A stretch of 64,000 bases of DNA from Cladosporium sp. IMV 00045 (lineage: Eukaryota > Ascomycota > Dothideomycetes > Cladosporiales > Cladosporiaceae). The first letter of the stretch is position 1. Each line of letters starts with the position of its first letter. The DNA lies in contig MSJI02000943.1 of assembly GCA_001931905.2 (NCBI GenBank), forward strand, positions 37,508 to 101,507, written 5' to 3'. The notes under the pieces were generated by a model that did not search any database, was not told the origin of the DNA, and was given only the letters and a program-made list of their open reading frames with translations. Below, one piece after another: positions 52,568-62,722 of this stretch. The translations under genes were made by a program, and so were the position numbers.

Positions 52568-54697
52568 ATGGAGCAACCAAGCGCATTCGAATTTCCAGCA
52601 CGACAAAGCTCGCCGCTGCGCACCCTCTCGCCAGAGCGCGTCAACAGCCGCCCAGCATCGACCGTTGGAGGTTCCAGCAGCCGCAAGACATCAGAAAATG
52701 AATACGAGCCCCCGAGCGCGCGAGCAACGCACTCCCCATCGCCGACCCGCAAAGCAAACCTCTTCGCCGACTACCATCCCAAAACCCGCTCCTCCTCACC
52801 TTCCAAAGAAGTTTTCGGCGGCGGTGTACCTCAATCACCATCCCTACCAGAGTTCCCAATGCTGCGCACCCACGGTCGGACTAACAGCGACGTGCAAGGC
52901 TTGGTCAAGCGCTTTGAGCACCTGGACGTGAGGGACCGGGACGCCGAGAGCGAGTCGCGACGGAAGAAGCAGGAGATGGAGCTGAGGCGGGCGCAGTTGG
53001 GGAGGGAGGAGGCGGAGTCGGAACTGAGCAAGTGGAAGGAGGAGTGCAGGAGGATTGCAGAGGATCTGAAGGAGAGCCGGCACAGGGAGAATAAGGTCTC
53101 CAACCGGCTGGAGAAGGTCATGGTAAGCTATCTGGGTGCGGGCATGAATTGGTTGTTCTGGTTGATTAACGAATGACAGGATGATTTCCGCCAAGCCAAA
53201 GGAGAATACAGCACCAACTCAGAGGCTTACGTCAAGGAAGTTCGCAAGGCTCGCAAAGAAGCTTTCAAATCCTCGTCTGCTGTGCTCAAGCTGCAGGAGA
53301 CGCTGAGAGACACGCAGAAACGGTTGCAGGTCAGTAAGATTGACCACGCGACCGATGTTCAAAAGGCAGGCCGCTTCGAGCAGGAGGCAACGGACTCGAA
53401 ATGCGAACTCATTGCTATGCAACAAGAATATAGCAAGTTGCAAGAGCAGTACAGAGTTCTTGAGCAGGAGAAGGAAGCGCTGAAGGTGAATCTGAAGGAG
53501 GAAGAGGTCGCGAGGATCGCAGCTGAGGGTCAGATTCCTCTGCCTGCTGGACGAGATGACGACGAAGACCTTTTCGATTCACCTCGAAAGGCTTCCCCTC
53601 GGAAGAGCCAGCGCTCGCCACTCTCCGACGACAAGGAGAATGTAGGCATAGTCACGAAGAAGATGGCTGAGTCTAAGCGACTGCAAGAAGAGGTTGAAAT
53701 CGAGAGAAGGAAGAGGGAGTCTGCCGAGGAGATGGTCGAATTCTTGCGTATGGAGTGCGCTTTCAAGTGCTGCGACTGCTCTTCAGCATCGAGACACGGA
53801 CGCGCTTTGAGGGTCAGCATGGATGAGATTGTTGCGTCTTCTATCGCGAAGATGAAGGCCGACATTGCCACCATACTCACCCCACCTGCTAGTGAGAACG
53901 GCGAGGACAAGATGGATGTGGAAGACCACATGCCTGAGCCCGAACCCACGGAGCCTTCTTTGGACATCCCAGAGCAGAAGGAATCCGAGCGGGAAGTAGA
54001 CGAGGTCATGACTGAGGACTGCAACGATACTCCCATTCAAGAGGACGAGAGCGTCACGCTTGCTGCTGATGAGACCCCCGTTCCAGTGGACGAGGAGGTC
54101 ATTCAAGCGCCGCGCCCAACTCCCGCGTACGTCGACTCGAATGACGAGCATGCTGATACACACGACGAGGTGGAGACTGAGGGACAAGCCGAGCATCAAA
54201 ACGAAGACTCCGAAGCGCCCGAGGCCTCAGAGACCAACACTACCGTCACCGTCCCTCTAAAGGACTCACCGCCATCGACACCGCCGCGAGCTCAAAACAA
54301 TGCCGATTTCGACAATCAGCATTCTCACTCGGTTCGTACGATCACCACCACAACCCGCATCCCCATGCATTTCACACCCGTCTCCAAACCCGCACCAGTC
54401 CCATTCTCAGAGCAAGAGAACTTCCGACCTCTGACCGACAACACCAGTGACTGTGCCATTGACGACGCCCCATCTGCGCTGCCTTTCGACCGCGAAGCCG
54501 CCCTCGCCGCCATCGCTTACCGACGCGGCAGGGCTAAGAGCATTGCCGATGGCACCATGACTCCGCGCAAGCAGATGATTGAGGGCGTGAGTATCAATGG
54601 TCGTAGGGACATCTCCGCTCCTGTCATCGGCGCCAACGGCTACCATCGGAAGGCTAACTCCGTGAGTCGCTCGACAGGGAAGGCACTGAGGACCTAG
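52568..54697 (+). CDS. Cut12-like spindle pole body coiled-coil protein
   Basis: 690 residues from exons 52568-53122 and 53180-54697, both whole codons, around a 57-base GTAAGC...CAG intron. The N-terminus is Ser/Pro-rich (SPERVNSRPAS, THSPSPTRKAN). A long coiled coil follows, about residues 105-290: EMELRRAQLGREEAESELSK, then VRKARKEAFKSSSAVLKLQE, the most conserved block of fungal Cut12-family proteins, then LQEQYRVLEQEKEALK. A cysteine motif FLRMECAFKCCDC sits downstream. The C-terminal part is acidic and disordered and ends with a small helix DREAALAAIAYRRGRAKS. In S. pombe, Cut12 anchors at the spindle pole body and promotes Plo1 activity at mitotic entry. The assignment rests on the coiled-coil block, so other coiled-coil families remain possible. 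Confidence 0.72.
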
Positions 54698-55170
54698 GTT
54701 GATGGAAAGCATTCTTTTCGTATGTTCGTTTCCTTGAGTTCCTCTCGCATGGCGTTTCTTGGATTTTTGGGATTGATTACATATACCACAAGCGAGGTGT
54801 TGGGGTTTGCGTTCGTTTGTAGTATAGTTATATTAATTGTCCGTCTCTATGGCTTTTCCAGTGCATTATCTTTCAACGATCGTTCGCTCTGGTGGTATTG
54901 TGGACGGTGGATACGCCATGTAGCGAGACACCTCCTCCGAGTCGTGTCAGCTTACGATCGACGGTATTGACAGCGTCATCTCGCATTTCATCACAGTGAT
55001 CAAAATGCTCAACGTCAAAACGGTTCGCACGGGACTCCGGAGTCCAACGGCTCCGCCAAGTCCGACTAAAGATGCTACCTTACTTGAACTCTGGCAATTA
55101 TTGTACAAGTCAAAGTCCTTTCCTCGTGGGTTCCTATACTTGTTTCAAGAGAGTCGTTGCTACTAACATC
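54698..55170. other. Intergenic region before the SMP-30-like gene
   Basis: 473 bases. The frame of the next gene is open from 55072 with an earlier ATG, but the signal peptide starts at 55171. Nothing else was recognised. Confidence 0.4.
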
Positions 55171-56445
55171 ATGACCAAAGTACAGAACGTACTACTTCTC
55201 GCAGCGGCTGCACAAGCTCAGTCTGGTTTCGACCCTCCGCTGGTCGAGCAATGCCCTGGCCTTGCAAATGACAGCGCTGTTGCTTGCGTGAACAATTATG
55301 CTGCGGTCCTCCCCTACCCGTTTGTTCGAGCAACCGCTAGTAATGGATTTGATCCGGAAAATGATACGTTCGTCGAGACCTCAGTCCCCTCAGACGGTTC
55401 CTTCGCCCGCCTGTCAGACACGACATTCACCGTCTTCGATCAAGAAAGAGGTCTTGACATCCTCGGACCAGCACCAAGACTAGAAAAAATCTTCGAGACG
55501 AGGAACGACAGCATCCACGAAGCCCCCGTGTACGTCCCCGGCCTCAACGCCATCATCTTCTCGCAACCGCACCAAGGCGTCTACCAGCAGCAAATGATCA
55601 ATCTCAACGGCACCTCGCCCACGCTGAGCAACTACACCACCACCCCTCCCGTCTATGCCGTGAACGGCGGTCGATACCACAAAGGCAAAATCTACTGGGC
55701 CTCCGAAGCGAGCTTCTCCTTCCTCAGCCCAACCAACAGCAGCGAAACCATCGACCAAACACCCGGCATCTACGAACTCAACCCGTACACAGGCGAAGTA
55801 CGAACCCTCCTCAACAACTACTTTGGCCAACAACTCAACAGCCCCAACGACCTCACAATCGACAGCAGAGGCGACATCTTCTTCACAGACTCATGGTACG
55901 GGTACGCCATCAACGTAACCTCCCACCCCGTCCTGCGGGCCCAAACATACCGTTTCCGCCCCTCCACCGGCGCCGTCAGCGTCGTTGAAGACTCCCTCCA
56001 ACAACCCAACGGCATCGGCCTCAGCCCGGACGGCAAAACAATGTACATCAGCGACACTGGCGTCACAGACTTTTCCGCCGCCCCTCCCGAGCAAGTCCCG
56101 CGGTACACGTTCGACCCCTTCGGCGGCCGCGCCGTGTACGCGTACGACGTCACCTTCGCTCCGCCGGGGAACTACCTCACGAACAAACGACCCATCTGGT
56201 ACGCGCAGACGTTCGCGCCGGACGGGTTGCACGTTTCGCGCGAGGGGTACGTGCTGGGCGCTACGGGGAAGGGGGTTGATGTGCTGAGTGAGTGGGGGGA
56301 GTTGATCGTGCGGATTGAGGTGGGGCAGGAGATCAATAATTTCCAGTTTGCGGGTGGGGAGAGGAGGGAGTTGTGGTTGTTTGGGCCGGGGGGTGTTTGG
56401 AGGGTGAGTGGGTTGAGGGGGATTAGGGGCATGGAGGAGGAGTGA
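55171..56445 (+). CDS. Secreted SMP-30/gluconolactonase-like protein
   Basis: A single-exon protein of 424 residues with a signal peptide (KVQNVLLLAAAAQAQS). It has the six-bladed propeller signature of SMP-30/gluconolactonase/LRE-like enzymes: HEAPVYVPGLNAIIFSQPH (blade 1 with metal Glu), PNDLTIDSRGDIFFTDSWYG (metal Asn) and QPNGIGLSPDGKTMYISDTG (metal Asp in the last block). It ends with ELWLFGPGGVWRV. These enzymes hydrolyse lactones using one divalent metal; the natural substrate of this secreted form is unknown. The ATG at 55171 was preferred over 55072 because it places the hydrophobic segment at the N-terminus. The coding strand is C-rich to about 56100 and G-rich at the 3' end. Confidence 0.9.
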   Translation: MTKVQNVLLLAAAAQAQSGFDPPLVEQCPGLANDSAVACVNNYAAVLPYPFVRATASNGFDPENDTFVETSVPSDGSFARLSDTTFTVFDQERGLDILGPAPRLEKIFETRNDSIHEAPVYVPGLNAIIFSQPHQGVYQQQMINLNGTSPTLSNYTTTPPVYAVNGGRYHKGKIYWASEASFSFLSPTNSSETIDQTPGIYELNPYTGEVRTLLNNYFGQQLNSPNDLTIDSRGDIFFTDSWYGYAINVTSHPVLRAQTYRFRPSTGAVSVVEDSLQQPNGIGLSPDGKTMYISDTGVTDFSAAPPEQVPRYTFDPFGGRAVYAYDVTFAPPGNYLTNKRPIWYAQTFAPDGLHVSREGYVLGATGKGVDVLSEWGELIVRIEVGQEINNFQFAGGERRELWLFGPGGVWRVSGLRGIRGMEEE

Positions 56446-56587
56446 TCATGGTGATGATGTCCGTACGGGAGGAGCTAGGGTTTCATAGTTTCTTGTGAGC
56501 TTTTCGTAATCTTCATTGGTTCATTTCCAATTCCTACCATCCTGGTACATCCGGCTCTCCAGCTGGTATACGCATGAACGCAGCAAA

Positions 56588-57963
56588 TCAGCCAGCTTTC
56601 AGTTTCTCTATCCAATAAGTCACCGTGACTTTGTCGCATTTGATTTTCTCGTAAGACACTTCGCCAGCCCCACAGATGTCACCCAACTTCACCAACTTCC
56701 ACTTTTCGTCAATTGCCAACTTCAACCAGCCGCGAGGCGTGAAAACGTCGTCCTCGTGAAAGTCTCCTTCAAGGTCCTCCTCTAGTTGTGTGATGCTCAC
56801 AGCCCAGTATATGGAGGATTCTTCATTCGTTAACTGCTTGCAGACCAGGAATCGTGCTAGGTGGTATGATTGGGAGAGCATTCCAAGCTCAAATAGGTGT
56901 AGCGTAATGTCGTTGTAGCTCATAGTCAAGACAGGTTGGCAAGTATGTGGGTTGATATAGCATAGACCAGGGAAATGTACTTCGTAGGCATGGTCACCTA
57001 CCCCAAACTGAAGAGGTCTCACTTTTGCATTATCCAGTATCCCTCGTGCTTCGTGTAGATAGTCTCCAGACTTTAGAGAAAGCCCACGAATGACCTCTTG
57101 CAAGTCCTGGTCTGCAGACAGAGGATGCATCTTGAGGTATCTCATGAAGGCATCGTCATCGTCTGGAGTGAGCCCCATTTTCATAAGATTTTGCTTTCTT
57201 TCTTCTTCCAGCTTGCGTGACGACCGACACCAGTTCTTTAGCGTAGATCGTAGGTCTCCAGTGAACAGCTCTGGTACGCCATTTTGTCGGATTTCAAAAC
57301 CACGACGCTGGATGGTAGAAACATCGAGGCCATCCTTTGCAAGATTCATCCTCGCGCACGAGAACATGTGAACGTTCCCGTCCTTCCAAAGAGTTCCGTA
57401 GCGGTCATCGATGCTCTCATATTTAGACGACTCGACTTTCAGATATTCCGTGTAGTCATAAAGCAATCCAAATTCCGCATTCCGATTTTGAACGACGCAA
57501 ATGTGAGTTGCTTTGTAGTGTAGAGGTTTGCCGGCTTCCTCGCTTGTTTTCTTGACAAAGAGGTCCCAGCACGTAAAGAGTTGTGAACTCAGATTTGAGA
57601 GTAGGTACGACGGCTTCTTCGGGTTGAGCTCCTCCTGGTGGGTCTTCTGAAGCTGTGTTATCGCGTTTGCTGGTTTTATGGGAACTTGATCTTCCCTACC
57701 GGGGTCTGACCGTTGTTCACATGTAGCTGGCAGACGTTTGAATTCCTCTGGAGGGGAGTCGGGTTTTGCCGATGGAGAAGCTGAGAGATGCTGGAGGGAG
57801 GAGAGGGAACAGTCTGTGTTTGCGGCAAACGAGGAGACGAGCCGAGCATCATTCGAGTGGTCGTTTGCGTTAGAAGGCGAGGTTCGCGAACCTTGACTGT
57901 TTTTCGCGGTAGTTTTCCATCATCGTCGTAATATAAGCATACACCAAGCAGACGGTACACCAT
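56588..57963 (-). CDS. Hypothetical protein, family not recognised
   Basis: A long open frame on the minus strand (about 56588-57915) reads as a soluble protein of ordinary composition, but I do not recognise it. Blocks include FTCWDLFVKKTSEE, YTEYLKVESSKYESIDDRYG, MFSCARMNLAKDGLDVSTIQ, FGVGDHAYEVHFPGLCYI and a C-terminal VSYEKIKCDKVTVTYWIEKL. The frame has no ATG near its 5' end. The ATG at 57963 in another frame can be joined by a 62-base intron (57897-57958, GTACCG...ACAG) to give 437 residues; this start is tentative. There is no signal peptide or membrane segment. It converges with the SMP-30-like gene across about 140 bases. Confidence 0.6.
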
Positions 57964-58382
57964 GGTTGCTATTATCCAAGATGTACGATTTGAAGCGCGT
58001 GAGTTTGTGGCTTGTTCGTGATGATTACATGAGTGAGTGGAAGTAACGTCAATATATAAATTGGATCCATCGTTTGTTACGACAAAGCCGTCGGGCCGCT
58101 CCCTTTCTTTGTGTATTCACTGATCGAAATAGATAGGTTCCATCGACATGACCCTTGAACGCTTTCAGGGATGAACCAAGGCAACAACTTTCTTTACTGA
58201 GATAAAAGTGAGTTTTCACAGTGGCTGAAAGGCAGACAGAAAACGTTCGTGGAAGTTGCAGCCGCGGAAGTAGAATCTGTAAAATCGCATTTTGGGCATC
58301 GAAATTGAATGCCTCTTCCGTCAAGGCGTGAAAAACGCCATCTATAAGTTGCGTGTGTTTAAAACAAACCGATTCCCGGCGA
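57964..58382. other. Intergenic region between the hypothetical gene and SDA1
   Basis: 419 bases holding the promoter of the hypothetical gene and the 3' end of SDA1. Nothing else was recognised. Confidence 0.4.
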
Positions 58383-60647
58383 TTAGTTACCAGCATTACC
58401 TCTCTTACCACCCCTCTTCATTCTCGCAACGTGGCCCCTCTGAACCTTCTGCTCATCCACCAAACTCCTCTTGCCCTTCCTCTTCGCCTTGCCGATGGTC
58501 ATCAAGAAGTTCTTCTTGCGCGCCTTCTCCCTGTTCGTCGTGCTCTTGCCCTCGGCGCGCTTCTGCTCCTTTCTCTTCGCCGTCGAACTGCGGTGGTCGT
58601 TCTTCTCGTCGCCGTCTTCGCCCTTGGCCTTGCGCAGCTTCTCCTCCTTGGTCATCTTGTGGGAGAGAGAAGCGAGACCCTCGATGTGGTCGGCGGTGAG
58701 AGCGTCATCGTTGTGGCGTTCTGCCGCGGCTTGCTGTTGCTGTTGGATGCGGCGGCGCTTGTTGGCTGGGAGGGCGGCTGTGATGGCGGCGGTTTGTCGC
58801 AGCTCGTTGAGTTTGGCAAGGTCGGCGGGTGTGAGGATACGGGTGGTGGCGAGTTTCGAAATGCGGTTCTCTTCTTCCTTGAGCGCCTCTGCGTTTTCCT
58901 TCGCCTCGGTGGCTTTGCTCGCGCCCTCTCCGTCGGCGCTTCCTGAGGCAGCCTTTGCCTTGGCCTTCTTCTTTTCTCTCTCGTCTTCGGAGTCTGAGAT
59001 ATCAATGTCCTCGCCATCGCTCTCCACGTTGATCCAACCCTCGCCATCGTCGCTGTCGTCACTCTCAGCATCCCAGTTGTTCCAGCCCGCCTCCTCGTCT
59101 TCGGCTTCATTTTCACTGTTGATGCCTTGCTCTTCCTTCCACTTCTCCAAGAGCTCAAGACCCTCAATGCCACCTGCATGGACTTCACCAAAGCGGGCAG
59201 CAGATCTTTCGCCAATGCGCAAGCCCAGAGCTGCCTCCTTGCCACGGTCCTTCTTCCTCAGCATCTCCGCGCCGACCTCTCTGTACAATGAAAGAAGACC
59301 GCGAGCAGCCATCTGCACACCCTTGTCCTTGGACTTTCTATATTGCACCAAGTCTTGCAGCAGCGTCTCCGTCATGGCCAAAGGTTGCCTCACGCACACT
59401 TCTCTGATACCGTTCAAACCAGCACTCGCAACCTCGCCTGCGGAAGCTTCTGAAACGAACTCGTTCGCGATCTTCACAATCAACGGTTCCAGAACGTCTG
59501 GAGGTACTTGGCTGTGCGACGCTTGCGCCAATGAGGCCAAGAATGATGTGACCTTTGGTTGCTTGACCACAAGGAATTTGATGAAGTAGGAGTAGAGAGG
59601 AACAAGCGTGAGCTTGTGCAAACCGACCAATCGCGAGACCAGCTGAAGTACCAGGAGTTTCTGGTCCAGGTTCAGGCGAACCTTAGGCTGCGCTGGCTGG
59701 AGATGTCTCTGGAACAGCTCTTCGGCAAATCCTTGCGGGTCATGGAGCAAGTGCAGTGCGCCGAAGTTGAGTTGTTGTGGTGCGTTCTTCTTCCTCTCCT
59801 GCCTCTTGACCTGTTTCTGCGCTTGCTTGAGCTCGTTTGCGCGTTTTCCAGACTTTTTGTTGATGCCCGCCACGTGCTTGAGTTTCCTGATGTCGACATG
59901 TCCCTCGTCGTCTTCGTCCTCCTCTGCAGCCGCCTCTTCACGCTCCTGATCACCTCCCAAGAAGAAGCGCACACCTCCCGTGACCACCTTCGCGTCTTGA
60001 CTGAGAGCCGCCTCTTTCATAACTGCGACCGCCTTCGCCTCCGTCCATGTCTGCCTCTTCCATAATTCTCTTGTAATCTTCACAACCCAAAGACATTTCG
60101 GAGACGCTGGGTCTGATGCGATCAGATCGAAAAGTTTTGATTGCATGTGGCGGTTCAATTTGTGGTTGGTGGCTTTTGCGTTTGACGTGCGCAAATCCGA
60201 AATGATCTTTGTGAAAAGCAGTTCTCGCAGGGACTTTGAGGGTGTGTTCAGCAACAGAGGCCAGAGAGTGTCGAGAAGCGCCGCCGAGTCGATGATGTCC
60301 TTTCTCCTCAGCAATACCAGCGACCCGACCAGTTTGTCTCGTAGTTCAGCGTCCAGACTCGCGTGGTGAAGTTCCAGCAGGCTGCTGACATCTTTGGGGA
60401 ATGAGGAAGTCAAGGCAGGGTAGCAGTCGGCGACATGGCTGACAAAGTCGATCAAGTCCTTGAGTCTGACCACGCCGCTGTCGTCGGCGGTGGTTGGCGA
60501 CTGCAGGAAGAGTTCAAGCAAACTCGCATACTGGTCGAATTGCGCCTGGAAATCCTGCTGGTAGGATAGAGGGTCGGTGCGGATTTTGTGCTGCAAATTG
60601 GGCAAGTCGGCATCGACCTTCTCCAACGCCGCGACCTTTCTCTTCAT
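58383..60647 (-). CDS. sda1: SDA1-family ribosome biogenesis protein
   Basis: A single-exon protein of 754 residues. The N-terminus KRKVAALEKVDADLPNLQHK is diagnostic of SDA1, the nucleolar protein required for 60S subunit export and the G1/S transition. HEAT-like helices follow (DLIDFVSHVADCYPALTS, LRELLFTKIISDL, LNRHMQSKLFDLIASDPAS). Then come QLNFGALHLLHDPQGFAEEL, the family's second block, and IREVCVRQPLAMTETLLQDL. A long acidic stretch (DAESDDSDDGEGWINVESDG) precedes the basic C-terminus with RILTPADLAKLNELR and FLMTIGKAKRKGKRSLVDEQ, the last conserved motif. The frame is open upstream to 60737, but the ATG at 60647 fits the family start. Nucleolar action is established for yeast Sda1. 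Confidence 0.95.
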   Translation of the reverse strand: MKRKVAALEKVDADLPNLQHKIRTDPLSYQQDFQAQFDQYASLLELFLQSPTTADDSGVVRLKDLIDFVSHVADCYPALTSSFPKDVSSLLELHHASLDAELRDKLVGSLVLLRRKDIIDSAALLDTLWPLLLNTPSKSLRELLFTKIISDLRTSNAKATNHKLNRHMQSKLFDLIASDPASPKCLWVVKITRELWKRQTWTEAKAVAVMKEAALSQDAKVVTGGVRFFLGGDQEREEAAAEEDEDDEGHVDIRKLKHVAGINKKSGKRANELKQAQKQVKRQERKKNAPQQLNFGALHLLHDPQGFAEELFQRHLQPAQPKVRLNLDQKLLVLQLVSRLVGLHKLTLVPLYSYFIKFLVVKQPKVTSFLASLAQASHSQVPPDVLEPLIVKIANEFVSEASAGEVASAGLNGIREVCVRQPLAMTETLLQDLVQYRKSKDKGVQMAARGLLSLYREVGAEMLRKKDRGKEAALGLRIGERSAARFGEVHAGGIEGLELLEKWKEEQGINSENEAEDEEAGWNNWDAESDDSDDGEGWINVESDGEDIDISDSEDEREKKKAKAKAASGSADGEGASKATEAKENAEALKEEENRISKLATTRILTPADLAKLNELRQTAAITAALPANKRRRIQQQQQAAAERHNDDALTADHIEGLASLSHKMTKEEKLRKAKGEDGDEKNDHRSSTAKRKEQKRAEGKSTTNREKARKKNFLMTIGKAKRKGKRSLVDEQKVQRGHVARMKRGGKRGNAGN

Positions 60648-61162
60648 GTTTGCGACAAATGTTTGGGTATATGTGAATGAAGTTGGGTAGGAAAAGCGCA
60701 GGTTTGCGCTTGCCTGGTCTTTATCTGAAAATGGCAATCGACTTTTTGGCGGCAGCAGCGGCTTAGCTTGGATCAGATCAGATTAGATTTGCCAGCACAC
60801 GCGCTAGTCGAAGCTTAAATTAGAGATAGCGAATGACAGCGACACCTTTATCGGCTGACCATATCACCTTTACCTCACTCTTCCTGTGATGAGGCTACAG
60901 CACCCAAGACTCCTTTGCCCTACACAGAAAATCCACACGATGGAGTTAGTGCTTCTTGGTCAGCGGTAATCAACGAATAATGCTGAGCTTTGGGCGGCAC
61001 GCCCATACCACCGTGCAATTCGTTGACATGCTTCAGTCTGGTGCGTAGCAAAGGTAAGCAACGAAATGTCAAATGCAAACACGAACCCATATGCTCTATT
61101 GTACATTCCATCTTTCCCTTCAAGACACACTCTCGCCCGTCGTTGTTTCACACTTGATTCCC
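60648..61162. other. Divergent promoter region, SDA1 / F-box-like gene
   Basis: 515 bases between divergent start codons. No coding sequence or clear regulatory repeat was recognised. Confidence 0.4.
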
Positions 61163-62322
61163 ATGTCCATATTCTCTCAGCCAGTCATGTCAACACCGCT
61201 TCCATCGTTCTACAGACCAACAATCTTCACAGTTCCAGATCTTGCCACAATGTCGCTGGAACCAGTCGTACACCACGCGCCAATCGGCACCGAAAAAGTG
61301 TCGAGACGCAAACCGCGAAAGCTAACTCGGCCAAAAATCCTCTCCGCAGAGGCCAAATCTGCGTAAGTCAAGACTCTTGTTGTTTTTGTTGGTATCAGCG
61401 CTAACATCGATTCCAGACAACATCACAACGACACCAAGTCAAGACTGTTGACTCTGCCGCCTGAGCTTCGCAACAAGATTTATGGTCTTGTTCTAGGCGG
61501 TAAGACGATCCACATCTACGACACCAAAGAAGGAGGGTTTCGATCTACCTACTGTTGCTCCAAAATCGACGACGAACAATACGGCAAGCACGCTGGTGCT
61601 TTTCCAGACCGCACGGAAGATCTTTACCAGATGATCCATTCGAAGAAATGCTGCATCGACCTGAAGGACTTCTGCAGACGCTCCCCAGACTCTCGAATCA
61701 GCCTCGGCTTCCTCGCAACATGCTCAAATGTCTACAACGAAGCTGCGCTGATCCCCTTCGCCGATAATACGTTCAGCTTCAACTGCGATCGCGACCTCAG
61801 TACTTTTGTCGCCAGTTTGATTCTTGCTCAACATCAAACCATTAGAGCAATCTGCCTGCCCGACGCAGGAAACCACAACTTCGTCAAGGACGACGTATGG
61901 AGCAAGCTCACCAGTCTGCGAAGGCTCAACATCGTCATCCAAATCCGCAGCCGCGGAAGATCACCTGCGCTCGATTAAGGATGAGCCTGACGGCCACCGA
62001 GCTTCGCACCGTCAAAGGAAAGCTGTCGATCGAATCCCTGAAGCGCTTGAACCTCACCTTCTTCCAGCTGAACGTCGTCGCATCGGGGCGATCTCTCGCA
62101 TCGTGCCCTGGTTTCGCTGAGATTCAGCAGTGCTCCCGGGTTGTCGAGCTGGATGTGCTGAAGGGTTGGGATGAAGAGGCTGAATTGGCCTCATCAGAGA
62201 ATAAGCGCCAGCGAAGATGGCTGAAAGGATCTGTTGGTAGACTTACACGGTTCTGGGGAAGAGGGACGGGGCTCACGTCTGACGAGGCGTTTGTGCCTGG
62301 GCGATGTGTTCACCGCACTTGA
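61163..62322 (+). CDS. F-box-like (LPPELRNKIY) family protein with an unresolved frame change
   Basis: Exon 1 (61163-61362) encodes a short basic N-terminus (SRRKPRKLTRPKI). A 54-base GTAAGT...CCAG intron leads to exon 2 from 61417, which carries LTLPPELRNKIYGLVLGGKTIHI, the start of a large fungal family of F-box-like proteins. It continues with LGFLATCSNVYNEAALIPFADNTFSF and WSKLTSLRRLNIVIQ, also typical. That frame ends at 61978. The rest (LTATELRTVKGKLSIESLKRLNLTFFQLN to 62322) is in the next frame. Either one base has been lost near 61950-61975, or a 56-base intron (61895-61950, GTATGG...CCGCAG) removes the LRRLNIVI segment. Members of this family are numerous in fungi and mostly of unknown function. 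Confidence 0.7.
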
Positions 62323-62722
62323 AGTTGTCGCTTTGCGACCTGGTGCCAGGGCATCCTCTTAGGAAGGCCGGTTTAAATGCAACGTTACTTTACGACATGC
62401 TGCAAGTGCAGATCTTCAATGAGATGTGGAGGCGAATCCTCAGGATCTACCTTGTTCTTCTTCTTCTATGCTTGGTATCAGATACAATATATAGTATTAG
62501 AAAAATAATAAAAACCAACTAAATCAAAAAAACAGTCCCGTGTCCCCTACATCATTTTAGCTTTCCATCAACAAACACCACCGTCGATCCGCCCCACATT
62601 CCCACCCAGACCCTTGCATCACGTCACGCCCTACATCGCTATCACATGTCACCACAAATAATCAATCAACACAAACTGTAACACAACATGTAACAAAACC
62701 ACCACCCCACCACCAACCAACA
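62323..62722. other. Intergenic region before the aminotransferase
   Basis: 400 bases, AT-rich (ATAATAAAAACC near 62505), followed by a CA-rich leader with CACCACC just before the ATG. Nothing else was recognised. Confidence 0.4.

Noticed and set aside
58471..59589. Plus-strand open frame of 372 codons
   Set aside because: Antisense shadow of the SDA1 gene; Ser-rich low-complexity translation.
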